A stretch of 64,000 bases of DNA, taken from NCBI GenBank assembly GCA_022823165.1, contig JAJDXR010000044.1:23854-87853 (forward strand), given 5' to 3'. The notes beneath the pieces were generated by a model, which worked only from the letters and a program-made list of their open reading frames with translations, ran no database searches and had not been told where the DNA came from. The stretch's first letter is position 1, and every line of letters starts with the position of its first letter. This stretch comes from Anaerolineae bacterium (GTDB taxonomy: Bacteria > Chloroflexota > Anaerolineae > Aggregatilineales > Phototrophicaceae). A program made the translations under genes and the position numbers. Positions 51,166-60,271 of the stretch are shown here, one piece after another.

Positions 51166-53192
51166 TGCTGGCGGAGATTGGGCTGGCGGCGCTGACGATC
51201 GCATTTGCCCTGGCCGTCTACGCCGTGGCTGCTTCGGCGTTGGGCGGGAAGAAGAAACTGCGTCGCTGGCAGCGGAGTGGGCGCAACGCGGCTCTGCTAA
51301 CCTTCCCGGCGCTGCTGCTGTCGACGTTCATGCTGGTCATCGCGCTGATGACCGAGCAGTATCAGCTTTCCTACGTCTACAGCGTGACTGATCCGCAGAC
51401 GCCGGCGCTGTATCGCTTCACCGCGCTTTGGGGCTCGCAGCGGGGTTCGCTTCTGTTTTGGTCGCTCTTGATGAGCCTGTTTACCGGTGCGGCGATTGCG
51501 CTCAACTGGCGCGGCGAACGGCGACTGATGCCCTTCGCGATCGCGTTTATGATGGCGACGCTGGCTTTCTTTCTGGGTTTGTCACTCTTCGTCGAGAATC
51601 CCTTTGAGCGCTGGTGGCTGCTGCCGCAGGCGGCGCCGAGCCCGCGTGAGATATCAAGCGCGTTGATACCGCCAGGGGCGGTGGCGCCGTCTGAGGCGGC
51701 TTTGCGGGCGGGCGCGCAAGGTTTGAACCCCTTGCTGCGTCATTTTGGCATGGTGATACATCCGCCCATGCTCTACCTGGGATTCGTCGGCTTCACGATT
51801 CCATTCGCCTTTGCCATGGCGGCGCTGGCGGCGGGCGAGCTGTCGCCCGGCTGGATCAAAGCCACGCGGCGCTGGTCCTTGATCGCCTGGATCTTCCTGA
51901 GCCTGGGGCTGATCCTGGGCGGGCGCTGGGCTTACGACGTCCTGGGCTGGGGCGGCTACTGGGGCTGGGATCCGGTGGAGAACGCGGCCTTTCTGCCCTG
52001 GCTGGTGGGCACGGCTTTCATCCACAGCGTGATGATTCAGGAAAAGCGCGGCATGTTGAAGCTGTGGAATATGCTGCTGGTGATCGCCACTTTTTCGGCG
52101 GTGATGTTCGGCACATTCGCCACGCGCAGCGGCGTCATCGAAAGCGTACACAGCTTCGCCCGCAGCCAGGTCGGCTTCCCCATGCTGGCTTTCTGGGCGG
52201 CGGTTACGATTATCGCGCTGGGCCTGCTGCTGTGGCGCTGGGGACAGGGAGAATTGAGCGACGAGCGTCAGTTCGCCAACTTGCTCAGCCGCGAGTCCCT
52301 GTTCGTGCTTAACAATGTTGTATTCATCGCGCTGTTTATCGCGATTTTCTGGGGCAGCTTCGGCTTGCCCATCTTGTCCGAATTGGTCTTTGATAAAGAA
52401 GTGACCATTGGCGCCGAGACCTTCGAGTTCTTCGTCGTGCCGCTATTCATCGCCATGTATATCTTGATGGGCGTGGCGCCGCTTTCAGCCTGGAGCGCGA
52501 CTTCGCTGCCGCGTCTGGGCGCTGCGCTGCGTTTGCCGCTGCTGCTGACGGCGCTCAGCATCCTGGCGCTGGCGCTGAGCGGGACCAGCTTGCTGGTCGC
52601 CGCAGTCGGTTACGGGGTGGTCTTGTTCGCCGCCTATGTCGCGCTTTACGAGATTTATCGCGGCGCCAAAGCGCGGCGTCAGGCGCTGGACGAAGACTGG
52701 CTGCGGGCGCTGCTGGCGCTCTTCCGGCGCAATCAGCGGCGTTATGGCGGTTATGTGGTGCACCTGGGCGTCACCGTGATCGGCATCGGCATCATTGGCA
52801 GCACGGTCTTTCAAACCGAGGTTCAGCACACGCTGCAGCGCGGGGATGCCGTCTCGGTGCGTGATTACCGCTTGCGTTATGACGACTTCATTCGGGCGCA
52901 GGCGGTCGACGGCCGCATGATGAATATCACAGCCGTGACGCTTTTCCGCGATGGCGTGGAGATTGCCAAGATGCGGCCGCGCATTGACGACTACGATCAG
53001 ATGCCGATGACGATCGCGGGCGCGCACAGCACACTGGAGAACGACTTCTACGTGCTGCTTATCGGCGGCGACCGCGAGCGCGCCACCTTCCGCATTTACA
53101 TCAATCCGCTGGTCAACCTGGTCTGGTGGGGCGGTCTTCTGCTCATCATGGGCACGATTATCGCGGCTTATCCCAAGGTGGTCCCCAAATGA
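51165..53192 (+). CDS. ccmF: Cytochrome c haem lyase subunit CcmF
   Basis: 675 residues with about 14 or more membrane helices. The WWD-type haem-handling loop GWGGYWGWDPVENAAFLPWL is present, with flanking conserved His (MVIHPPMLYLG and FIHSVMIQ). Joins haem from CcmE to apocytochromes. The ATG shares a base with the ccmE stop, and the TGA overlaps the ccmH ATG (ATGA). Confidence 0.95.
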   Translation: MLAEIGLAALTIAFALAVYAVAASALGGKKKLRRWQRSGRNAALLTFPALLLSTFMLVIALMTEQYQLSYVYSVTDPQTPALYRFTALWGSQRGSLLFWSLLMSLFTGAAIALNWRGERRLMPFAIAFMMATLAFFLGLSLFVENPFERWWLLPQAAPSPREISSALIPPGAVAPSEAALRAGAQGLNPLLRHFGMVIHPPMLYLGFVGFTIPFAFAMAALAAGELSPGWIKATRRWSLIAWIFLSLGLILGGRWAYDVLGWGGYWGWDPVENAAFLPWLVGTAFIHSVMIQEKRGMLKLWNMLLVIATFSAVMFGTFATRSGVIESVHSFARSQVGFPMLAFWAAVTIIALGLLLWRWGQGELSDERQFANLLSRESLFVLNNVVFIALFIAIFWGSFGLPILSELVFDKEVTIGAETFEFFVVPLFIAMYILMGVAPLSAWSATSLPRLGAALRLPLLLTALSILALALSGTSLLVAAVGYGVVLFAAYVALYEIYRGAKARRQALDEDWLRALLALFRRNQRRYGGYVVHLGVTVIGIGIIGSTVFQTEVQHTLQRGDAVSVRDYRLRYDDFIRAQAVDGRMMNITAVTLFRDGVEIAKMRPRIDDYDQMPMTIAGAHSTLENDFYVLLIGGDRERATFRIYINPLVNLVWWGGLLLIMGTIIAAYPKVVPK

Positions 53193-53788
53193 GCAGCCTC
53201 CCACTCCTCAGCCCGCTGCGATTAGCGCTGAAGCGCCCAGTGATTCCGACAGGAAATCCTGTTAAATGCGGGCGAGCCAATGGCTCGCCCCTACAGCGGT
53301 TCGACCGAAATTGGTTACGATTTGGCGTCGCGGTGTCGGTCCTGCTGTTGCTTGTGGCAGGCAGGCCTCAGGCGCAGGACAGCGGCGTCAGCGACACCGA
53401 AGTCATCCAGGTGGCTGAGCGCATGTACTGCCCGGTCTGCGAGAATATCCCGCTGGACGAATGCCAGACGACCGCCTGCCTGGAATGGAAGGAGGAAATC
53501 GCCGCGCAGCTCTCCGCCGGGCGGACGCCGCAGCAGGTGATCGACAGCTTCGTCGCGCGCTTTGGCGATCATGTCGTTGGCCTGCCGCAGGATCCGCTGC
53601 TGCGGGCGCTGACATTTCTGCTGCCGGCCGTGGCGACGCTTCTGGCGCTGTCTGCCGGCCTATACACTTTCCGGCGCTTCGCGGGCTCGCAGCGGCTGAG
53701 CCTGAAGCGTGAGGCCATGGCCGGCGGCGATTTCAGCGACGCGAGCTATCGTCAGCGGCTCGAGAACGATGTTCGGGCGCTGCGTTGA
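53189..53788 (+). CDS. ccmH: Cytochrome c maturation protein CcmH with an inserted palindrome at its 5' end
   Basis: Thiol-disulfide protein keeping apocytochrome CxxCH cysteines reduced. 199 residues from ATG 53189. A long N-terminal leader (about 46 residues) precedes a signal-anchor helix; the active site is MYCPVCENIPLDECQTTAC, the CPVC form. A second helix (LTFLLPAVATLLALSAGLY) ends the domain. Residues 28-34 are encoded by the palindromic repeat at 53270-53290, inserted without breaking the frame. Confidence 0.9.
   Translation: MSSLPLLSPLRLALKRPVIPTGNPVKCGRANGSPLQRFDRNWLRFGVAVSVLLLLVAGRPQAQDSGVSDTEVIQVAERMYCPVCENIPLDECQTTACLEWKEEIAAQLSAGRTPQQVIDSFVARFGDHVVGLPQDPLLRALTFLLPAVATLLALSAGLYTFRRFAGSQRLSLKREAMAGGDFSDASYRQRLENDVRALR
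53270..53290. repeat. Palindromic repeat inside ccmH
   Basis: GGGCGAGCCA-A-TGGCTCGCCC, a perfect 10-bp stem, followed by CTACA as in the other copies. It lies in the leader-coding part of ccmH. Confidence 0.8.
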
Positions 53789-53811
53789 GACGGCGCGGAC
53801 CAAGGAAGAAG

Positions 53812-54393
53812 ATGAAGCGCGAGCATAGGCCGGACTTCCTGGAAGCGGGAAGCGCGCAAGCCAAGCGCAAGGGATTCAGCCTCGCTTCGCTGTCCATCCT
53901 GGCGGCGATGGCGGGCTTGGCTCTGAGCTTGGCGCTGCAGCTGAGCGAGCGGAATCGCGGTCGGCCCCTGAGCGGACCCGCGCCAGCCTTTGAGTTGGGC
54001 CTGTTCGATGGTGACAATATCGCGCTGGCTGACTATCGCGGCGGCGTCGTCCTGCTCAACTTCTGGGCTAGCTGGTGCCCGCCCTGCCGCGATGAAGCCT
54101 TGGATTTGCAGGCGCTCTACAGCGATTATCGCGAGGCCGGCTTCACCATCATCGGTGTGAATATGCTCGAGAGCTCGCCGCGGAAAGCGCTGGACTTCAT
54201 GGAAGAATTTGGCCTCGCCTATCCCAATGGCGAAGATATTGAGCAGCGCGTGACGAAACTATACCGCGTCGAAGGACCGCCGGAGAGCTTCCTGATTGAC
54301 CAAGCGGGCAATGTGCGCCAGTTTTATATCGGCAGCATCAACTACGACCGAGTGAGCGGCGCCATTGAAGCGCTGCTGGCGGAGGGGCGATGA
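53812..54393 (+). CDS. TlpA/CcmG-like membrane-anchored thioredoxin
   Basis: 193 residues from ATG 53812, with AAGGAAG upstream. Signal-anchor helix near residues 21-42, then a thioredoxin fold with LLNFWASWCPPCRDEALDLQ (active-site CPPC) and the cis-Pro region VEGPPESFLIDQAG. Supplies reductant for apocytochrome or CcmH thiols outside the membrane. Overlaps the next gene by 4 nt. Confidence 0.92.
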   Translation: MKREHRPDFLEAGSAQAKRKGFSLASLSILAAMAGLALSLALQLSERNRGRPLSGPAPAFELGLFDGDNIALADYRGGVVLLNFWASWCPPCRDEALDLQALYSDYREAGFTIIGVNMLESSPRKALDFMEEFGLAYPNGEDIEQRVTKLYRVEGPPESFLIDQAGNVRQFYIGSINYDRVSGAIEALLAEGR

Positions 54394-54779
54394 GTATCGC
54401 GGGACTGCTGGTTTCCCTGCTGCTGGCTATAATCGTCATCGCGATTGTGGCGCAGCCGCTGCTGGGCGCGGCGCGCGGCGGCATAGACGCCGAGCCGGAT
54501 GACCGGCGCGACCGCGTCGGCGTCTATTATGAGCGCGTCTTGACCAATATTCGCGACCTGGACGAAGACTTGGCCACGGGCAAAATCAGCCCTGCGGATC
54601 ACGGGCGGGAGCGCGAAGTTTGGGTGGCGCGCGGCATCACGCTGCTGCGATTGCTGGATCAGTGGCAAGCTGAACAGCATCGGGCGGACGAAGCCACTGA
54701 TATTGACGCGATGATTGAAGCGGCCGTGGCTGCCTATCGCGAAGGCCAGGGATCGGCGATCAGCGAGGAAATAAGTTGA
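54390..54779 (+). CDS. CcmI-like small membrane protein
   Basis: 129 residues: one membrane helix (residues 4-26), then a helical soluble part with YYERVLTNIRDLDEDLATGKISPADHGRERE, the same style as the N-terminal module of CcmI (a periplasmic chaperone for apocytochromes) but without TPR repeats. Coupled to both neighbours by overlapping start and stop codons. Confidence 0.72.
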   Translation: MSIAGLLVSLLLAIIVIAIVAQPLLGAARGGIDAEPDDRRDRVGVYYERVLTNIRDLDEDLATGKISPADHGREREVWVARGITLLRLLDQWQAEQHRADEATDIDAMIEAAVAAYREGQGSAISEEIS

Positions 54780-56533
54780 TCGCGCTCCGCAACGCCTTGA
54801 GCCTGGCAGCAGCCTTCGCGCTGGGCGCATGTTCCGGTTTGGGCGGCGAGCCTGAAATCGTGGCGACGCTTCCGCCACAAGACCTATGGGCTGCTGAAGC
54901 GACTGCGCCAAACGATTGGCGGCCCGATCCAGGCCAGGGCGCGCAGATTTTCGCCGAGCATTGCACGGAGTGCCATGGCGCCAGCGGCGATGGTCTGGGC
55001 GAGCTGGTCGAGGCCGGCAGCGTCGAGCGACCGCTTGACATGACAGATCGCGAGCTGGTCGCGCCCAAGTCGCCACTGGATTGGTACCAAGTGATTACCA
55101 AGGGCCGCCTCGAGAAGTTGATGCCGCCCTGGCAAAATGCGCTGAGCGACGCCGAACGCTGGGATGTGACGCTTTACGCCTATACGCTGGGCTACGATGA
55201 AGACCTGCTGGCCGCCGGCGAAAGGCTCTGGCGGGAGCGCTGCGCCGGCTGTGACCTGCCCGCCGCGATTCCGCCAATTTTCGGCGATCAAGAATACGGC
55301 GCGACCCTGAACCGCGAGACCTTTGACGGGGCGCTGGAGGCCGGGGAAGTCGCCGCGGTCATGGCTTTCGCGCGTCTGAAATCGCTCGAGATCGGCGGCG
55401 GCGGCGGCGGAGCGGCGGCAGCAAGCGAGGCGCCGCTGGGTGTGATTCGCGGTCAGCTTTTGCATGGCACGGCGGGCGGCAGTGCGCCAACCGGCGCGCG
55501 GATTCAATTGCGCTACGGCAATCTGGCGGCGGGCTTCACACTGGTCGAGACTGCTATTGACGCGGAACAGCGTTTCAGGCTTGCCGATGTCCCGCTGCGG
55601 CGCGACTACAGCTATGTCCTGGGCGCGATCTACCAAGGACGGCTGTTCAGCAAAAGTCTGCCGGAAGTGTCGGCTGAGGAAAGCCCGCCAGCGCAGACGC
55701 TTACAATTTATGACCTGACGACCGACCCGCGCGTCGTCGAGGTCGCGCAAATCGACCTCGTCCTCGAAGCGGTCGTCTGGGACGATTGGGGCTTGGGCTT
55801 ATACGTATCGCAGTCGGTGAGCTTCCGCAACGCCTCCGACCGAATCTACACCAGCGGCCGCGCTTTTGATGACGGACGCGAGGCGGTGCTGCTGCTGCAA
55901 TTCCCGCAGGGCGCGCGCGTACTCAGCGGCGATCAGGGCGGGCGCTACGTACTGATTGAGAACCTGGACAGCTTGCCAAACTCGGTGATCGACACTTTGC
56001 CGGTGGCGCCGGGCGCCGATCATCAGATTGTGCTGGAATATTTTCTGCCCTATCACCAGGGGCTGGACTTTCAGCAGGACTTCAGCAACAGGCTGGATGC
56101 CGAGGTCATGGTCACGCTGTCAGAGAATTTAAGCATCGAGAGCGACAATTTCTTGAACGAGGCCAGCAAAGCCGCTGCCGAAGGCTTGCGCGTTTATGCC
56201 GGGCAATTGAACATGGACAGCGAGCCGCGCCTCGCCTTCCGCATCAGCGGCGATCCCTTCGCCACCGGCGGCGCTGCCCACCGGGTCGTCACCGGCGATG
56301 TCCTGCCGCTGCTGGTCGCGGGCGCGGCAGCGCTTGCAGGCGGCGCACTGGCCGGTCTGGGCTGGCGACGCCGGCGCGGCGACGACGACGCCAGCGAGAT
56401 AAACAGCTTGGTCGCGGAGCTGGCGCGGCTGGACGCCGACCACGATCAGGGCCGGATTAATCACGACCTGTACCATCACCGCCGGCGCGAGCTCAAAGCG
56501 AAATTGGCTGAGCGCATGGCCGCGGCCGAATAG
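54776..56533 (+). CDS. Large cytochrome c lipoprotein with one intact and one degenerate haem site
   Basis: 585 residues from TTG 54776. Lipobox LGAC predicts a lipoprotein (Cys about residue 19). First cytochrome domain has CTECH and a Met in KLMPPW. A second, where CxxCH is expected, reads CAGCD, so the His ligand is lost. A long beta-rich region (residues about 215-500) with carboxypeptidase-regulatory-like start (GVIRGQLLHGTAGG) follows, then a membrane helix (about 510-532) and a cytoplasmic tail with LARLDADHDQGRINHDLYHH. Its place in the Ccm operon suggests a role in maturation or a dedicated substrate. Confidence 0.85.
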   Translation: MIALRNALSLAAAFALGACSGLGGEPEIVATLPPQDLWAAEATAPNDWRPDPGQGAQIFAEHCTECHGASGDGLGELVEAGSVERPLDMTDRELVAPKSPLDWYQVITKGRLEKLMPPWQNALSDAERWDVTLYAYTLGYDEDLLAAGERLWRERCAGCDLPAAIPPIFGDQEYGATLNRETFDGALEAGEVAAVMAFARLKSLEIGGGGGGAAAASEAPLGVIRGQLLHGTAGGSAPTGARIQLRYGNLAAGFTLVETAIDAEQRFRLADVPLRRDYSYVLGAIYQGRLFSKSLPEVSAEESPPAQTLTIYDLTTDPRVVEVAQIDLVLEAVVWDDWGLGLYVSQSVSFRNASDRIYTSGRAFDDGREAVLLLQFPQGARVLSGDQGGRYVLIENLDSLPNSVIDTLPVAPGADHQIVLEYFLPYHQGLDFQQDFSNRLDAEVMVTLSENLSIESDNFLNEASKAAAEGLRVYAGQLNMDSEPRLAFRISGDPFATGGAAHRVVTGDVLPLLVAGAAALAGGALAGLGWRRRRGDDDASEINSLVAELARLDADHDQGRINHDLYHHRRRELKAKLAERMAAAE

Positions 56534-56539
56534 GCGAAT

Positions 56540-57262
56540 ATGACGGACGCCAGCGCGATCATTGAAGTGGAAAAGCTGAGCAAAGCCTATGGTTTGCTGC
56601 CGGCTTTGAAGCGCCTGGATTTCAGCATCGACCGGGGCGAATTCGTCTTGCTCTTCGGCGCCAACGGCAGTGGCAAATCAACGCTGCTGAGGCTGCTGAG
56701 CGGATTAGCCAAGCCGACCTCGGGCGTCATCCGCATCGGCGGCTGGGAGCTGCCGCGCGAGGCGATGGCGGTCCGCGCGCAGATCGGTCTGGTGGCGCAT
56801 CGTCCGCTGCTCTATGACAATTTGACCGCCAGCGAGAATCTCGACTTTTTTGGCAAGCTCTACGGCATCGAAGCCAACGAACGCGCAGAGCGCAGCCGGG
56901 AATTGCTGCGGCAGGCGGGATTAAGCCGGCGCGCCGACAGTCTCGTGCGGACATTTTCGCGCGGGATGAAACAGCGGCTGAGCATCGCCCGCGCCCGGCT
57001 GCATCAGCCCGACATCCTGCTGCTGGACGAACCTTACAGCGGGCTTGATCAAGCGGCCTGCAAACGGCTGGATTCCATGTTAGCGGGGGCGCATGAGGCC
57101 GGGCGCACCATCATTCTGAGCACCCATCAAGTGGCGCGCGCGCCGCAAATTGCCGAGCGAGCTCTGCTGCTGTCCGGCGGCAAAATCGCCTTTGACGGTC
57201 CCAGCGACCGCTACAGTTTGTCCGAGAGCTTTCAGGAAGCGTCTACCGCGCCAACCGCATGA
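56540..57262 (+). CDS. ccmA: Haem-exporter ABC ATPase CcmA
   Basis: 240 residues. Walker A GANGSGKSTLLRLLSG, signature FSRGMKQRLSIARA, Walker B ILLLDEPYSGLD, and a switch His in STHQVARAP. Drives release of haem-loaded CcmE from CcmC. Overlaps ccmB by ATGA at 57259. Confidence 0.93.
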   Translation: MTDASAIIEVEKLSKAYGLLPALKRLDFSIDRGEFVLLFGANGSGKSTLLRLLSGLAKPTSGVIRIGGWELPREAMAVRAQIGLVAHRPLLYDNLTASENLDFFGKLYGIEANERAERSRELLRQAGLSRRADSLVRTFSRGMKQRLSIARARLHQPDILLLDEPYSGLDQAACKRLDSMLAGAHEAGRTIILSTHQVARAPQIAERALLLSGGKIAFDGPSDRYSLSESFQEASTAPTA

Positions 57263-57930
57263 CGACGCCCTTTTTGCGCTGTGTACTGGCTATTATCGCC
57301 AAAGACTTGCGGACGGAGATTCGATCGCGAGAGCTGGTTAGCGTGATGGCGCTGTTCGCTCTGCTGAGCGTACTGGTTTTCAGTTTCGCGCTGGAACTTG
57401 ACCGCGCCGCGCGCGCCGAGGCGATCAGCGGCGTACTTTGGGTCACGCTGATCTTCGCGAGTCTGCTGGAGCTCAACCGCAGTCTGGCGCAAGAGAGCGA
57501 TCAGGGCAATCTCGATGCCTTGCTGCTGGCGCCGGTATCGCGCTCGGCCATATTCCTGGGCAAGTTCGCCGGCAACGCGCTATTCACTGGCATCGTCGGC
57601 CTGGCGCTGCTGCCGCTGATGACCGTGCTCTATGGCATGAACATGCTTGACCCATGGGTGATCGTCACGACGCTGGTCGGTATTGCCGGGTTCTGCGCGA
57701 TTGGGACCTTGCTGGCGACCATGACCGCGCATACGCGGGCGCGCGAGACGCTGCTGCCTATCGCGCTGCTGCCGGCCGCCCTGCCCTTCCTGCTCACGGC
57801 GGCGCGAGCGACCAAAGGCATCCTGAATGGCGCGCCGGAGTGGCAGGTCTGGCTGCAGCTGCTGGGGGGAATCACTGTGATTTATCTGGCGCTTTGCCTG
57901 CTGCTCTATGGATTTGTTGTAGAAGAATAA
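57259..57930 (+). CDS. ccmB: Haem-exporter permease CcmB
   Basis: 223 residues with six membrane helices. Opens with the CcmB-type KDLRTEIRSRELVSVMALFALLSVL and contains LNRSLAQESDQGNLDALLLAPV typical of the family. Forms a complex with CcmA and CcmC. Confidence 0.92.
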   Translation: MTTPFLRCVLAIIAKDLRTEIRSRELVSVMALFALLSVLVFSFALELDRAARAEAISGVLWVTLIFASLLELNRSLAQESDQGNLDALLLAPVSRSAIFLGKFAGNALFTGIVGLALLPLMTVLYGMNMLDPWVIVTTLVGIAGFCAIGTLLATMTAHTRARETLLPIALLPAALPFLLTAARATKGILNGAPEWQVWLQLLGGITVIYLALCLLLYGFVVEE

Positions 57931-58066
57931 AGCCGAAAGCGCGACATAGCCGGAGGAGATTCAGACCGGCTTCGGCAAGTTTCGGGCTTAAACTCTCAGA
58001 ATTTCTTGGTAGAATTTTGCAGTTATAGTAAGATTTCAGTTGATTTAAGGGAGAAGGGAAAGCGCT

Positions 58067-58798
58067 TTGCCAACACAAGCGAGGCTGGAACCGAATCCGC
58101 AGCCGAGATTGCTGCGCGCGCTGACTGTATTAACTGCCGTAGGCTTCCTGGCGACCCTGTACCTGGGCTTGTTCGCAGCCGGTACCGACATTGAGCAAGG
58201 CCAAATTCAGCGCATATTCTATATTCACATGCCCTCATTTTTCGGCGCCTTCACGGCCTTTGGCGCGACTGTGCTTGGCGGCATTCTCTATCTGGCGCGC
58301 AAGCAGGCCGCCTGGGACCGGATTGCGCTGGCCGGCGTCGAAGTCGGGCTGGCCTTCTCGCTGATTAACCTGCTCACTGGCGCGATTTGGGCGCGGCCGA
58401 TTTGGAATACCTGGTGGACCTGGGATCCGCGCTTGACCTCAGCCGCGGTCATGTGCTTAATCTACGCCGCTTACCTGATGCTGCGCGCCGGCATAGACGA
58501 TATGAGCCGCAAACGCAATTTCATGTCAGTCTACGGCATCTTTTCCTTTGTCAGCGTCCTGACCACGCTCTTCATCATCCGCATCGTGCCCGAGACGATT
58601 CATCCGGTGATCGTCGGCGCCAGCCCGCAGAACGCCCAGGGCAGCTTTGAAGCGACCAGCGGCGTCTTCATGGCGCTGGCGCCGAGTATGCTGCTGTGGC
58701 TGACGCTGATGCCCCTCACCTTGATGTGGCATCGCTATCGGCTCGAGACCCGGCGTGAAGCCATCGACCGGCTGAAGTTTCTGACGCTGAGTGATTGA
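58067..58798 (+). CDS. ccmC: Haem-handling protein CcmC
   Basis: 243 residues from TTG 58067, with AGGGAGAAG upstream. Six membrane helices and the WWD motif WNTWWTWDPRLTSA between helices; conserved His in FYIHMPSFFGAF and ETIHPVIVG. Loads haem on CcmE. A 136-bp gap separates it from ccmB and could hold a promoter. Confidence 0.93.
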   Translation: MPTQARLEPNPQPRLLRALTVLTAVGFLATLYLGLFAAGTDIEQGQIQRIFYIHMPSFFGAFTAFGATVLGGILYLARKQAAWDRIALAGVEVGLAFSLINLLTGAIWARPIWNTWWTWDPRLTSAAVMCLIYAAYLMLRAGIDDMSRKRNFMSVYGIFSFVSVLTTLFIIRIVPETIHPVIVGASPQNAQGSFEATSGVFMALAPSMLLWLTLMPLTLMWHRYRLETRREAIDRLKFLTLSD

Positions 58799-58801
58799 GG
58801 C

Positions 58802-59668
58802 ATGATGACAGCCAAACAGCTAGCCGCAATGCTGCTGTGCCTGCTGCTGATCGGCGGCGGCGCGAGCGCAAACGACGAGCCAAGGACCGTGCCCTATTAT
58901 CGGGCCGGCGCTTTCAATGCGCCGATTCTGGAAGGCTGGGCTAACATAAGCAGCGCCGACGCCGCGCAGTTTGAACTGGCAGAGGCCCAGGCGACCATTC
59001 GCACAGCGCTGGTATCAGCCGCAGACAGCCTGGCAGCCGCTCGCAGCGAATTGCGCGATCTGCTCGGGCTGGATATCAATCAGCCGGATTATGACGGCAA
59101 GGTCAACCTGGCGGACGGCACCTGGCGGACGCTGGTCTTTGACCTTGACGAAGCGACTACGGCGTCAGTGATGGCGCGGCGAAACGGGAGCGACTTCGCT
59201 GTAATCACCTTCGTCGAGCGGAATCCGGCGGCGCGGACACTGATGTTGGCCATCACGCAGGCGGACGATTCCCGGGACGAAGCCGACCCGGAAATTGCCA
59301 TGGCCGCTGACACGCTCGCTGGCATCAGCCTGGAGCGACTCGACAGCGTTGAGGTCATAGACATGCCTAGCGGCGCTTGGCGAGTGTTGCGCCGGCCGGC
59401 GCTTACAGCCATGGGCATGGTCTTCGGCAATGAAAGCTATGTGGCGCTGCAGGAAGGCGAGCCGGGCGAACTGGCGGCGCTGGCGGACGCCTGGAATCGC
59501 GCGCTGCTGGGCTTCTTCATCACGCCTGACAACTCCCGCTACCTCGTTTTGGGGCTGGCCGCCGTCTTCCTGATATTGGGAACCCTGGTCTTCAGTTTCA
59601 GCTGGCGAGGGCGCGGCCTTGAGCGGGATTTGGCGCTTATCCAGCAGCTGGCGCAAGCCGGCGACTGA
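58802..59668 (+). CDS. Secreted, C-terminally anchored protein next to ccmC, unknown
   Basis: 288 residues with a signal peptide (LAAMLLCLLLIGGGASA), a soluble region of about 220 residues and a C-terminal membrane helix (LVLGLAAVFLILGTLVFSF) followed by a short cytoplasmic tail. No family recognised. Starts 3 nt after ccmC, so it is part of the Ccm unit. Confidence 0.7.
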   Translation: MMTAKQLAAMLLCLLLIGGGASANDEPRTVPYYRAGAFNAPILEGWANISSADAAQFELAEAQATIRTALVSAADSLAAARSELRDLLGLDINQPDYDGKVNLADGTWRTLVFDLDEATTASVMARRNGSDFAVITFVERNPAARTLMLAITQADDSRDEADPEIAMAADTLAGISLERLDSVEVIDMPSGAWRVLRRPALTAMGMVFGNESYVALQEGEPGELAALADAWNRALLGFFITPDNSRYLVLGLAAVFLILGTLVFSFSWRGRGLERDLALIQQLAQAGD

Positions 59669-59801
59669 AGCCAAGCCCGCGACCATGACCAGCTCTTTGG
59701 GACTGCAAGTCGGCAAACTCTCCAATGCAAATGCTGCGCAACCATTGTTACAGGCGGGCGTATAGAGAATATATGGCGGTACGCAGCACAGGAGCGATGC
59801 G

Positions 59802-60167
59802 ATGAGTGAAGCAGTAAATCCGCTGCCAGAGGACCCGGAAGGCGACGAAGGCAAGAACCCGCTGGAGCAATTCATCTTTCATCAGCGCCGCGGCCTGGAA
59901 GAATTCGGCAAGGCGATGGAGTCCTTGCTGCCGCCGCGATTCAAAGAGCATACGCAGGCGGCCGGCAACGAATTCGCCACCGGCTTCCGCGTACTGATCG
60001 ACGCCGCCATTGATGAGATCAAGAAGGCCAGCGAGATGGAAGATCCCGATGCGCAGCGGGCCATGGAGCAGGAACGCCAAGCCAGCGCCAACCTGGCGGC
60101 GGACGAAAACGAAGAGCAGGCGGGCGGCGGCTCAAGCGGCAAAATCCGAGTCGAACTGGACGACTAG
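59802..60167 (+). CDS. Small acidic helical protein, unknown
   Basis: 121 residues, acidic, mostly helical (FIFHQRRGLEEFGKAMESLL, FRVLIDAAIDEIKKASEM), with a glycine-serine stretch before a final KIRVELDD. No family recognised. Convergent with the ArsA-family gene; a functional link between them is only possible. Confidence 0.6.
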   Translation: MSEAVNPLPEDPEGDEGKNPLEQFIFHQRRGLEEFGKAMESLLPPRFKEHTQAAGNEFATGFRVLIDAAIDEIKKASEMEDPDAQRAMEQERQASANLAADENEEQAGGGSSGKIRVELDD

Positions 60168-60271
60168 AGCGCAATCATCGGGGCGGGCATAATTCACCTG
60201 ACCTGCCCTTGCAGCAATCCCCAAAGAGCTCAGAAGAACTCAGCCGAATATGTATGCGCGTTTGTATTCGC

